A stretch of 11,092 nt of DNA from an uncultured Actinomycetes bacterium (GTDB lineage: Bacteria; Actinomycetota; Actinomycetes; S36-B12), in NCBI GenBank assembly GCA_937902285.1, contig CALGTB010000004.1, forward strand, positions 1-11,092, given 5' to 3'. A model generated the notes under the pieces. It did not search any database, had not been told where the DNA came from, and was given only the letters and a program-made list of their open reading frames with translations. This document shows, piece by piece, positions 1-5,807 of this stretch (position 1 is the first letter of the stretch; the number at the start of each line of letters is the position of its first letter). Both the position numbers and the translations under genes were made by a program.

Positions 1-130
1 CGGAGTCTCGCGTCTCCGTGGCCTGCCCCAGGGAGACCGCCGCGTGGGCCGCCGTCGCGGTGGCGATCGAGCAGAGCATCAGCGCCGCCGTCGCGGAGAC
101 GGCCGCCAGCGCTGCCCGGCGACGATTCAT
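1..130 (-). CDS. Secreted protein of unknown function, N-terminal part only (Sec signal peptide)
   Basis: The minus strand reads from an ATG at 130 to the window edge, giving 43 residues. They form a textbook Sec signal peptide: MNRRR at the start, a hydrophobic Ala/Leu-rich stretch at about residues 6-27, then AAHA before AVSLG, so cleavage probably falls after Ala30. Cys20 lies inside the hydrophobic core and lacks a proper lipobox (the residues before it are L-M-L), so this is probably a released protein and not a lipoprotein. A purine-rich Shine-Dalgarno-like AAGGGGA sits at 138-144, seven bases before the start. The gene is divergent from the reductase gene at 226, and TACTCT and TACCGT (minus strand, 175-187) are possible -10 elements. 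The mature domain is outside the window, so no function can be given. Confidence 0.75.
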   Translation of the reverse strand, partial: MNRRRAALAAVSATAALMLCSIATATAAHAAVSLGQATETRDS

Positions 131-200
131 CGGGAGGTCCCCTTCTCGGCCCGTTGGCTACTGCGCTGCCCGACAGAGTAGACGGTAGACAGCCGTGGGA

Positions 201-213
201 GCACGACTCGTGC
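201..213. promoter_or_regulatory. Perfect 13-base palindrome between divergent genes (possible operator)
   Basis: GCACGA-C-TCGTGC is a perfect 6-bp inverted repeat around one central base. It lies in the 95-base gap between the secreted-protein gene and the reductase gene and directly abuts the -10-like hexamer at 214-219. A repressor bound here would block the promoter of the reductase-ligase pair. A tandem GTAGAC (178-183 and 185-190) lies just upstream. I do not recognise the site as that of a known regulator; the operator role is inferred from symmetry and position only. Confidence 0.3.
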
Positions 214-219
214 GACGAT
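214..219 (+). promoter_or_regulatory. Candidate -10 hexamer for a leaderless reductase-ligase transcript
   Basis: GACGAT fits the minimal actinobacterial -10 pattern NANNNT and is followed by exactly six bases before the GTG at 226, so transcription would begin at or next to the start codon. No convincing -35 element and no Shine-Dalgarno sequence are visible. It is the weakest of five similar layouts in this window, and it also supports choosing GTG 226 over the longer TTG start at 154. Confidence 0.4.
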
Positions 220-225
220 CGGACC

Positions 226-960
226 GTGCGCCGCCTAAGCCCCGAACCCGAGACCGAGGTCACCGACGACGACCTGCCGTCGGCGTTCGACTTCCCGGTC
301 GCGGGGGCCTGGCCCGGCGACACCTGGGTTCGCGGCAGCATGGTGTCGACGCTCGACGGCGTCATGCGAGGAGCGGACGGCACGTCGCGGTCGATCGCCA
401 GCAGCGCGGACCAGCGCGTGTTCTCCCGGCTTCGGCTGGGCGCCGACGTCGTGCTCGTCGGTGCGGGGACCCTGCGGGACGAGGACTACCACCCGTCACG
501 GCTGCCGATCGCCATCGTCACCGCCAGCCTCCGACTCCCCCTGACACTGCGGCTGTTCGCCCTTCGCACGCCCGACACGCCGCGCCCGCTCGTCCTCACG
601 ACGGAGTCCTCCCGAGACGCGGCGCCCGCCGAGCTGCTCGAGCTGGCCGACGTCATCGCGTGCGGCGTCGAGTCCGTCGACCTGGGAGCCGCGGTCGGCG
701 CGCTGGCGGCCTGCGGCCTGCGGCGCATCCACTGCGAGGGAGGGCCACGGCTGCTGGGCGACCTCGCGGCCGCCGGACTCCTCGACGAGCTGCTGCTGAC
801 GCTCACGCCGGTGCTCCACGGCGGCCCCGCCAGCGAGCACATCATGTCCGTCGATGGCGGTCTGAGCCCGGCGCTGCGCATGGAGACCGTCCAGGTGCTC
901 GAGGAGGACGGCAGCGTGTTCCTCCGAGCGCGCCGTCGCGCGCCGGCAGGAGCCAGCTGA
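226..960 (+). CDS. RibD C-terminal-domain (pyrimidine reductase-like) family protein
   Basis: This 244-residue protein has the fold signature of the reductase half of RibD/RibG, which uses NADPH to reduce the ribose of 5-amino-6-(5-phosphoribosylamino)uracil in riboflavin synthesis and is related to dihydrofolate reductase. Visible motifs are RGSMVSTLDGVM (36-47), VVLVGAGTLRDEDYHP (75-90, nucleotide binding) and CEGGPRLLGDLAAAGLLDEL (170-189) followed by LTLTPVLHGG. The N-terminal deaminase domain of full RibD is absent, as is usual for the stand-alone actinobacterial paralogues. The frame stays open back to a TTG at 154, but GTG 226 gives MRRLSPEPE, the start I expect for this family, and fits a leaderless promoter. 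The stop TGA overlaps the ligase ATG by one base, so the two are translationally coupled. The true substrate is uncertain: many such paralogues are not riboflavin enzymes. Confidence 0.85.
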   Translation: MRRLSPEPETEVTDDDLPSAFDFPVAGAWPGDTWVRGSMVSTLDGVMRGADGTSRSIASSADQRVFSRLRLGADVVLVGAGTLRDEDYHPSRLPIAIVTASLRLPLTLRLFALRTPDTPRPLVLTTESSRDAAPAELLELADVIACGVESVDLGAAVGALAACGLRRIHCEGGPRLLGDLAAAGLLDELLLTLTPVLHGGPASEHIMSVDGGLSPALRMETVQVLEEDGSVFLRARRRAPAGAS

Positions 961-2054
961 TGCTGCAGCCACCGATCGAGCCGATGCTGGCGAAGCCGCT
1001 CGGCCACACCGTTCCCGACGATCTTCCCTCGGCGGCGTTCGAGCCCAAGTGGGACGGCTTCCGCTGCCTGGTCTTCCGTCAGGGCGACGACGTGGTGCTG
1101 CAGGGCCGTGGTCGCTCGCGGTCCTCGGCCGACGAGGTGGTCGATCTGGCGTACGCCTTCCCCGAGGTCGTGGCCGCCTGCCGCGACCAGCTCCCGCCTG
1201 GCACGGTCATCGACGCGGAGATCGTGGTCCCGGTCTCCGGGCGGCTCGACTTCACGGCGCTCTCGTCCCGGCTGCGTCCGCGATCGGAGGCCGGCGGAGC
1301 CAACATCGCCCGCCTCGCCGCGGCGCTGCCCGCCTCGCTGCTGGCGTTCGACCTGCTGTGGCGGGACGGCGACCTCATGGGCCGCCCGCTGGCCGATCGG
1401 CGAGCCGCACTGGCCGACCTCGCGGACGGCTGGCAGCCACCGCTCCACCTGACGCCCCAGACCCTCGACCCCGAGGTCGCCCGGGCCTGGTTCGAGGGCT
1501 TCGAGTCCGCCGGCGTCGATGGGCTGATGGTCAAGGACGTCACCGAGGCCTACGCGCCGGGCAAGCGACTTCAGGGCAAGGTGAAGCACCAGCGCACCGC
1601 CGACGTCGTGGTGGCCGGTTGGCGTCCGCACGCCAAGCCGGGAGGGGATGGCGCCGAGGTCGTGGGCAGTCTCCTGCTCGGACTCCACGATGCCGAGGGA
1701 GTCCTCCAGTACGTCGGCGCATGCTCGGCCTTCACGGCGTCGGAGCGCGCCGACCTGGTGGGCCTCCTCGAGCCGTATGGGCTCCCCGACGGCGCCGAGC
1801 ACCCCTGGCGCGGCGGCAGCGGCCGGGTGCCCGGGGAGGCGAACCGCTGGAAGAAGGAACAGCCCTGGCGCGCGGTGCGGGCCGACCTCGTCGCCGAGGT
1901 CACCTACGACCAGCTCGAGGGCGACCGATTCCGGCACGTCGCGGGCTTCGTCCGCTGGCGCCCGGACCGCGGGCCGTCGACGTGCGGCTACGACCAGCTC
2001 CAGGCGCCGCCGGCGGCCGACATCACGGACCTCCTCCCCCGCGTCGGCAGCTAG
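960..2054 (+). CDS. ligC: ATP-dependent DNA ligase, LigC type
   Basis: This 364-residue ligase seals nicks in DNA using ATP. The adenylation domain shows motif I EPKWDGFR with the nucleophilic Lys30, DAEIV (85-89, motif III region), FDLLW (130-134), motif IV GVDGLMVKD (185-193) and motif V KRLQGKVKH, with Lys207 and Lys209. A C-terminal OB-fold region follows (about 210-350), containing AGWRP, GSLLLG and WRAVRADLVAEV-type sequence. There is no polymerase or phosphoesterase domain, so it matches mycobacterial LigC (about 358 residues) and not the multidomain LigD. Its ATG overlaps the reductase stop (TGATG), so it needs no ribosome site of its own. It converges on a LigD-like polymerase gene. 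In mycobacteria LigC and Prim-PolC act in base-excision-type gap repair, with a minor part in end joining; the same role here is inferred. Confidence 0.93.
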   Translation: MLQPPIEPMLAKPLGHTVPDDLPSAAFEPKWDGFRCLVFRQGDDVVLQGRGRSRSSADEVVDLAYAFPEVVAACRDQLPPGTVIDAEIVVPVSGRLDFTALSSRLRPRSEAGGANIARLAAALPASLLAFDLLWRDGDLMGRPLADRRAALADLADGWQPPLHLTPQTLDPEVARAWFEGFESAGVDGLMVKDVTEAYAPGKRLQGKVKHQRTADVVVAGWRPHAKPGGDGAEVVGSLLLGLHDAEGVLQYVGACSAFTASERADLVGLLEPYGLPDGAEHPWRGGSGRVPGEANRWKKEQPWRAVRADLVAEVTYDQLEGDRFRHVAGFVRWRPDRGPSTCGYDQLQAPPAADITDLLPRVGS

Positions 2055-3085
2055 CCCTCGTCGCCCTCCACATGCCGGGCACGACTGGGCTGCACCCGCG
2101 GCGGCTCACCCGGCATCTTGGGGAAGTCCGGTGGGTAGGCCAGCTCGGGAAGCCCGTCGGCGACGTCGCGCTCCCACCAGGCCAGGGCGGGATCGAGCGG
2201 CACGGCCGCCTGACCCATCGTCGCCCAGGGGTCCTGGGTCGTCGCGAGGATGTCCGGGACGGTGCGCAGGGTGACGCCGGCGGGCTCGACGGAGCCGAGG
2301 TCGTCCCAGTCGACGGGCAGCGACACGGGGGCCTCCGGACGCGCACGCAGCGAGTAGGCGGATGCCATCACCCGGTCCTGGGCGTTCTGGTTGTAGTCGA
2401 TGAAGATCCGCTCACCTCGCTCCTCCTTCCACCACGACATGGTGACGAGGTCGGGAAGCCGGCGCTCGACCTCGCGCCCGATGGCGATCGCCGCATGCCG
2501 CACGTCCACGAAGGTGTGCGACGCGACGATGGGCGTGAAGACGTGGACTCCTCGGCTGCCGCTCAGCTTGACGAAGGCGGGGAACCCCAGTTCGGCGAGC
2601 ACCTCGCGGCAGGCCCGCGCGACCGTGACCACGTCGGCGAACGAGCGGCCCGCAGCCGGGTCGAGATCGATGCGGAGCTGGTCGGGACTGCTCGCAAGGG
2701 GCGCCGTCACCGGCCAGGAATGGAACGTGATGGTCCCCATCTGGACGGCCCAGGCGATGGCAGCGCGAGTTGCGGGATCGAGCAACGTGCCCGCGCGCCC
2801 GCTCGGGAACCGCACGTCGATGCCGGTGACGTACTCGGGAACCTTGCGCGGCAGGTGCTTCTGGTAGAAGTGCTCGGCGTCCGGCAGGACCCCGTCCGGC
2901 CAGCGCTCGAGGGCCGTGGGCCTGCCCCGCACCTGCACGAGCATCCGGTCGCCGACCGACAGGTAGTACTCGACGACCTCGCGCTTCGTGATGCCGGGGA
3001 AGACCGGCTTGTCCGGGCTGGTGAGGCGGACCTGAACCCCATCGATGTCGAGCAGCACCGGCGGTCCGTGCGGGGTGGAGGCCAC
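2051..3085 (-). CDS. Stand-alone LigD-like primase-polymerase (Prim-PolC type)
   Basis: This 344-residue protein is a homologue of the polymerase domain of LigD, an archaeo-eukaryotic-primase-fold enzyme that adds nucleotides, often ribonucleotides, at short gaps and broken ends. The catalytic metal-binding residues are visible: RIDLDP with Asp140 and Asp142, and FIDYNQN with the third aspartate at 230. SGSRGVHVF (175-183) is the nucleotide-binding loop with His181. Early family signatures include TSPDKPVFP and YYLSVGDRML. No ligase or nuclease domain is attached. The size agrees with the mycobacterial stand-alone polymerases encoded beside ligC (Rv3730c / Prim-PolC). GTG 3085 is chosen because it precedes the family N-terminus and has a TANNNT hexamer six bases before it and no ribosome site. 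Its stop shares the CTAG at 2051-2054 with the ligase stop. Confidence 0.93.
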   Translation of the reverse strand: MASTPHGPPVLLDIDGVQVRLTSPDKPVFPGITKREVVEYYLSVGDRMLVQVRGRPTALERWPDGVLPDAEHFYQKHLPRKVPEYVTGIDVRFPSGRAGTLLDPATRAAIAWAVQMGTITFHSWPVTAPLASSPDQLRIDLDPAAGRSFADVVTVARACREVLAELGFPAFVKLSGSRGVHVFTPIVASHTFVDVRHAAIAIGREVERRLPDLVTMSWWKEERGERIFIDYNQNAQDRVMASAYSLRARPEAPVSLPVDWDDLGSVEPAGVTLRTVPDILATTQDPWATMGQAAVPLDPALAWWERDVADGLPELAYPPDFPKMPGEPPRVQPSRARHVEGDEG

Positions 3086-3091
3086 GGGTGC

Positions 3092-3097
3092 ACGCTA
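3092..3097 (-). promoter_or_regulatory. Candidate -10 hexamer, leaderless promoter of the polymerase gene
   Basis: On the minus strand TAGCGT (TANNNT) is followed by six bases, GCACCC, and then the GTG start at 3085. TTCCGA at 3115-3120 (minus strand) lies 17 bases upstream and is a weak -35 candidate. There is no Shine-Dalgarno sequence before this start, so a leaderless transcript is the simplest reading. Confidence 0.5.
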
Positions 3098-3112
3098 GCC
3101 AGCGATACTGGC
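3098..3112. repeat. Inverted repeat GCCAG-N5-CTGGC between two divergent -10 candidates
   Basis: A perfect 5-bp inverted repeat with a 5-base centre lies in the 52-base divergent gap, directly beside the minus-strand hexamer at 3092-3097 and overlapping the plus-strand hexamer at 3104-3109. Position suggests a shared operator for the polymerase gene and the exported dehydrogenase gene. At this length the repeat could be chance, and no known regulator site is recognised. Confidence 0.25.
3104..3109 (+). promoter_or_regulatory. Candidate -10 hexamer upstream of the exported dehydrogenase gene
   Basis: GATACT fits the NANNNT pattern and would place the transcript start near 3116, leaving a leader of about 20 bases that carries a strong Shine-Dalgarno GGAGGG at 3128-3133, four bases before the ATG at 3138. 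No clear -35 element is visible at the right distance. Confidence 0.35.
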
Positions 3113-3137
3113 ATTCGGAAGGGCATCGGAGGGTTGC

Positions 3138-4235
3138 ATGAGTACGAGACCTGCCATGGCCGCTGCACTGGCGCTGGCGAGCGTGCTGGCGGCCGTCAGC
3201 GGGCTCCCTGCACACGCCTCCCCCGCCCAGGAATCCCCGGCCGTGCTCGCGACCGCGGCGTACCCGACTGTGGCCGTCGATCGCGTGCTGACAACGGGCC
3301 TGACGTCACCGTGGGGGCTGGCGTTCCTCCCGGATGGCTCAGCCCTGGTCAGCGAGCGGGACACCGGACGCATCGTGCGGGTCCCCGCGTCCGGTGGCCG
3401 GGCCGTGGCGGTCGGCCGGGTGCGCGGCGTCGTCCCCTCCGGCGAGGGCGGGCTGCTGGGGGTGGCCGTCCCACCGGGGCCGAGCCCCACGTTCGTGTTC
3501 GCCTACTACACGACGTCGCGGGACAACCGGGTCGCACGGATCGCCTGGGACGGCTCCCGACTGGGCCGCCAGACCGTCATCCTCTCCGGCATCCCACGAG
3601 CCTCGTACCACGACGGCGGCCGACTCCTGGTCGGGGCGGACAGCACCCTCTACGTGGCGACCGGCGACGCGGGCAACCCCGCCCTCGCCCAGAGCCGCCG
3701 AAGCCTCGCCGGCAAGGTGCTGCGCATCACGTTCGACGGCGGGCCCGCCGCCGGCAACCCCTTCCGGGGCTCCCCGGTCTACTCGCTCGGCCACCGCAAC
3801 GTGCAGGGGCTCGCCTTCGACTCCGCCGGGCGCGTCTGGGCGAGCGAGTTCGGCGAGCGGGACGTCGATGAGCTCAACCTCCTGCGCGCAGGGGGCAACT
3901 ACGGGTGGCCGGTCCACGAGGGGGCCGGCGGCGAGGCCGCCTACATCGACCCGTTCGTGGAGTGGTCACCCACGTCGACGGCCTCCCCCAGCGGCATCGC
4001 CATCGTCGACGACGTCGCCTACGTGGCCAGCCTCCGTGGCGAGGTGCTCTGGCAGGTGCCTCTGACCGGGGCGCGGGCGGGCATGCCTCGGGCCCTGCGC
4101 CTGGGCGACAACGGGCGCCTGCGCACGGTGAGCCTGGCGCCTGACGGCTCCCTGTGGCTCATCACGAGCAACACCGACGGCCGCGGGTCTCCGCGCCCGC
4201 GCGACGACCGCGTCCTGCGCCTCCTCGTGGGCTGA
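3138..4235 (+). CDS. Exported glucose/sorbosone dehydrogenase-family (PQQ-type) beta-propeller
   Basis: This 365-residue protein belongs to the GSDH family (soluble PQQ glucose dehydrogenase, aldose sugar dehydrogenase, L-sorbosone dehydrogenase), which oxidises sugars outside the cytoplasm. A signal peptide covers about residues 1-27 (hydrophobic 7-22, PAHA before SPAQ). Propeller signatures follow: LTSPWGLAFLPDG (55-67), GEGGLLGVA (102-110), HDGGRLL with the likely catalytic His158, LYVATGDAGN (171-180), GKVLRI, LGHRNVQGLAFD (218-228), and DELNLLRAGGNYGWP (244-258), the calcium/PQQ-side loop. The ATG has GGAGGG four bases upstream. No lipobox cysteine is present, so it should be released. 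PQQ dependence is inferred from the family; whether this organism makes PQQ cannot be seen. The next gene starts 20 bases on, possibly from its own promoter. Confidence 0.88.
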   Translation: MSTRPAMAAALALASVLAAVSGLPAHASPAQESPAVLATAAYPTVAVDRVLTTGLTSPWGLAFLPDGSALVSERDTGRIVRVPASGGRAVAVGRVRGVVPSGEGGLLGVAVPPGPSPTFVFAYYTTSRDNRVARIAWDGSRLGRQTVILSGIPRASYHDGGRLLVGADSTLYVATGDAGNPALAQSRRSLAGKVLRITFDGGPAAGNPFRGSPVYSLGHRNVQGLAFDSAGRVWASEFGERDVDELNLLRAGGNYGWPVHEGAGGEAAYIDPFVEWSPTSTASPSGIAIVDDVAYVASLRGEVLWQVPLTGARAGMPRALRLGDNGRLRTVSLAPDGSLWLITSNTDGRGSPRPRDDRVLRLLVG

Positions 4236-4243
4236 CCGACCGC

Positions 4244-4249
4244 TAGGGT
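4244..4249 (+). promoter_or_regulatory. Candidate -10 hexamer, leaderless promoter of the small membrane protein gene
   Basis: TAGGGT (TANNNT) is followed by six bases, CGTGGT, and then the GTG at 4256, with no Shine-Dalgarno sequence. It lies nine bases after the stop of the dehydrogenase gene, so the small gene, the alditol oxidase and the glycosyltransferase may be expressed separately from the dehydrogenase. No good -35 element is seen. Confidence 0.45.
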
Positions 4250-4255
4250 CGTGGT

Positions 4256-4546
4256 GTGTCCACCGCCGCGCTCGTTCTCTGGTTCTTCGCCCTGTTCCTG
4301 TTCCTCTTCGGGGTCGTCTTCGTCATCCTCGGGATGAACAGCGAGCGCGGGTACTGGACCCAGCGCGACCCCTCCGGGGACGCCCGGAAGGAGGCGACGC
4401 CGCTGGGCCATGTCGTGGCCCACGCCGGGCACATCGCCACGGGCGAGTACCGCGCCCCGCTGCGCATCGCCGCCATCGGCGTCCTCCTGTGGTACGCGGC
4501 GATCGGCTTCGCGGTCATCGCCCTGGCCGCCTCCCTCATCCCCTAG
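4256..4546 (+). CDS. Small two-helix membrane protein, unknown function
   Basis: I do not recognise a family for this 96-residue protein. It has an N-terminal membrane helix at about residues 4-27, very rich in Phe and Leu, a loop of about 40 residues, and a second helix at about 71-94. The loop holds GHVVAHAGHIATGEYRAP with three histidines (52, 56 and 59) spaced H-x3-H-x2-H near the second helix, which could bind a metal or cofactor, though this is only a pattern. The GTG start is preceded by a TANNNT hexamer at the leaderless distance. G/C-rich third positions and the clean membrane pattern support a real gene. It ends 13 bases before the alditol oxidase start, suggesting one transcript with it. 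Confidence 0.75.
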   Translation: MSTAALVLWFFALFLFLFGVVFVILGMNSERGYWTQRDPSGDARKEATPLGHVVAHAGHIATGEYRAPLRIAAIGVLLWYAAIGFAVIALAASLIP

Positions 4547-4559
4547 TCGGCCGGCCCTC

Positions 4560-5801
4560 GTGCGGAACTGGTCGGGGCACGTCGAGTTCGCGGCGGCTCC
4601 GCCGGCTGAGCCCATGACGGTCGGCGAGCTGCAGGCCCTCGTGGCCCGCAGCGCGCTCATCCACCCGCTCGGCACCGCGCACTCCTTCAACGACATCGCG
4701 GACACCACGGGCGTTCACGTCTCGGTCGCGGCGCTGCCGGGCGACGTCGACATCGATGCGCGGGCCGGCCTCGCCTGGATTCCCGCGGGGATGCGCTACG
4801 GAGACGCCGCCCGCATCCTCGACGCGAGGGGCCTCGCCTTCCACAACATGGCGTCGCTCGGCCACATCTCCGTCGGGGGCTCGGTGGCCACCGGGACGCA
4901 CGGTTCCGGCGACCGCAACCAGACCCTGTCCGCGGCCGTCGAGGCCCTCGACCTCGTGACCGCCGGCGGCGACCTCGTCACCCTCGCGAGGGGCGACGAG
5001 GACTTCCCGGGTGCCGTCGTCGGCATCGGGGCCCTGGGGGTCGTGACCCGATGCGCCATCCGCGTCGAGCCGCGGTTCGACGTCCGGCAGTACGTGTTCG
5101 ATGACGTCGCGCACGACGACCTGCTCGCCGGCTTCGACGAAGCGTTCTCGTCGGCCTACAGCGTGAGCTTCTTCACCACGTGGTCACCCGCACGTCGCGG
5201 GCAGGTCTGGATGAAGCGGTGTGAGCACGTTGATGCACCGTGGACGGAACCGACATGGCTGGGCGGCCGGCTGGCACGCGTCGATCGGCACCCCCTGCCC
5301 GACCACGACACCGTGCACTGCACCCCGCAGGCCGGAGTCCTGGGCCCGTGGCACGAGCGACTGCCGCACTTCCGCCTCGACTTCACGCCCAGCTCCGGCG
5401 ACGAGCTCCAGACCGAGTACCTCGTCCCGCGGACCCGGGCCGTCGGCCTCCTGCGAGAGCTCGACTCGCTCGCCGACCGCATCGCCCCGCTGCTGCTGGT
5501 CTCGGAGATCCGCACGATGGCTGCGGACGACCTGTGGCTCAGTGGTGCGTACGGGCGCGACACCGTGGGGATCCACTTCACGTGGCGGCAGGACGACGCC
5601 GTTCTGGCGCTCCTTCCCGAGATCGACGACGTCCTCGGCGGTGGGAGTGGCCGACCTCACTGGGGGAAGCTCTTCTCGACCGACGCCGTCGCGCTGGCCG
5701 CTCGCTACCCTCGCTTCGATGACTTCCACCTGCTCGCCGATCGCATGGACCCGACGCGCAAGTTCCGCAACGGCATGCTCGATCGCCTCCTCCCCGGCTA
5801 G
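4560..5801 (+). CDS. aldO: FAD-dependent alditol oxidase (AldO / xylitol oxidase type)
   Basis: This 413-residue flavoprotein is similar throughout to Streptomyces coelicolor AldO (418 residues), which oxidises the terminal hydroxyl of polyols such as xylitol and sorbitol to the aldose and makes hydrogen peroxide. LGTAHSFNDIA holds His41, aligned with the histidine that covalently binds FAD (His46 in AldO). The FAD-domain motif GSVATGTHGSG spans 107-117. Residues matching the AldO substrate pocket are all present: Ser99 (NMAS), Glu316 and Arg318 (EIRT), Thr341 (HFTW) and Lys370 (HWGK). Long shared blocks include GPWHERLPHFR and FTPSSG. No signal peptide is seen, so it is cytoplasmic. GTG 4560 is chosen because RNWSGH matches the AldO N-terminus (TNWAGN); it has no ribosome site and probably depends on upstream translation. 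It is followed after six bases by the glycosyltransferase gene. Confidence 0.93.
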   Translation: MRNWSGHVEFAAAPPAEPMTVGELQALVARSALIHPLGTAHSFNDIADTTGVHVSVAALPGDVDIDARAGLAWIPAGMRYGDAARILDARGLAFHNMASLGHISVGGSVATGTHGSGDRNQTLSAAVEALDLVTAGGDLVTLARGDEDFPGAVVGIGALGVVTRCAIRVEPRFDVRQYVFDDVAHDDLLAGFDEAFSSAYSVSFFTTWSPARRGQVWMKRCEHVDAPWTEPTWLGGRLARVDRHPLPDHDTVHCTPQAGVLGPWHERLPHFRLDFTPSSGDELQTEYLVPRTRAVGLLRELDSLADRIAPLLLVSEIRTMAADDLWLSGAYGRDTVGIHFTWRQDDAVLALLPEIDDVLGGGSGRPHWGKLFSTDAVALAARYPRFDDFHLLADRMDPTRKFRNGMLDRLLPG

Positions 5802-5807
5802 GCCCGC

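Noticed and set aside
154..225. A longer reductase start at TTG 154
   Set aside because: The extra 24 residues do not resemble the family, no ribosome site precedes the TTG, and the GTG at 226 gives the expected MRRL-type N-terminus with a -10-like hexamer before it.
486..1937. A long minus-strand open frame opposite the reductase and ligase genes
   Set aside because: It is Arg/Gly/Ala-rich, matches no family, and lies opposite two genes with clear catalytic motifs.
1049..3871. A very long plus-strand open frame of about 940 codons crossing the ligase, polymerase and dehydrogenase genes
   Set aside because: Its product is low-complexity Arg/Pro/Gly/Ala sequence with no domain, and it runs across three well-supported genes on both strands. 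Long shadow frames are expected at this G+C content.
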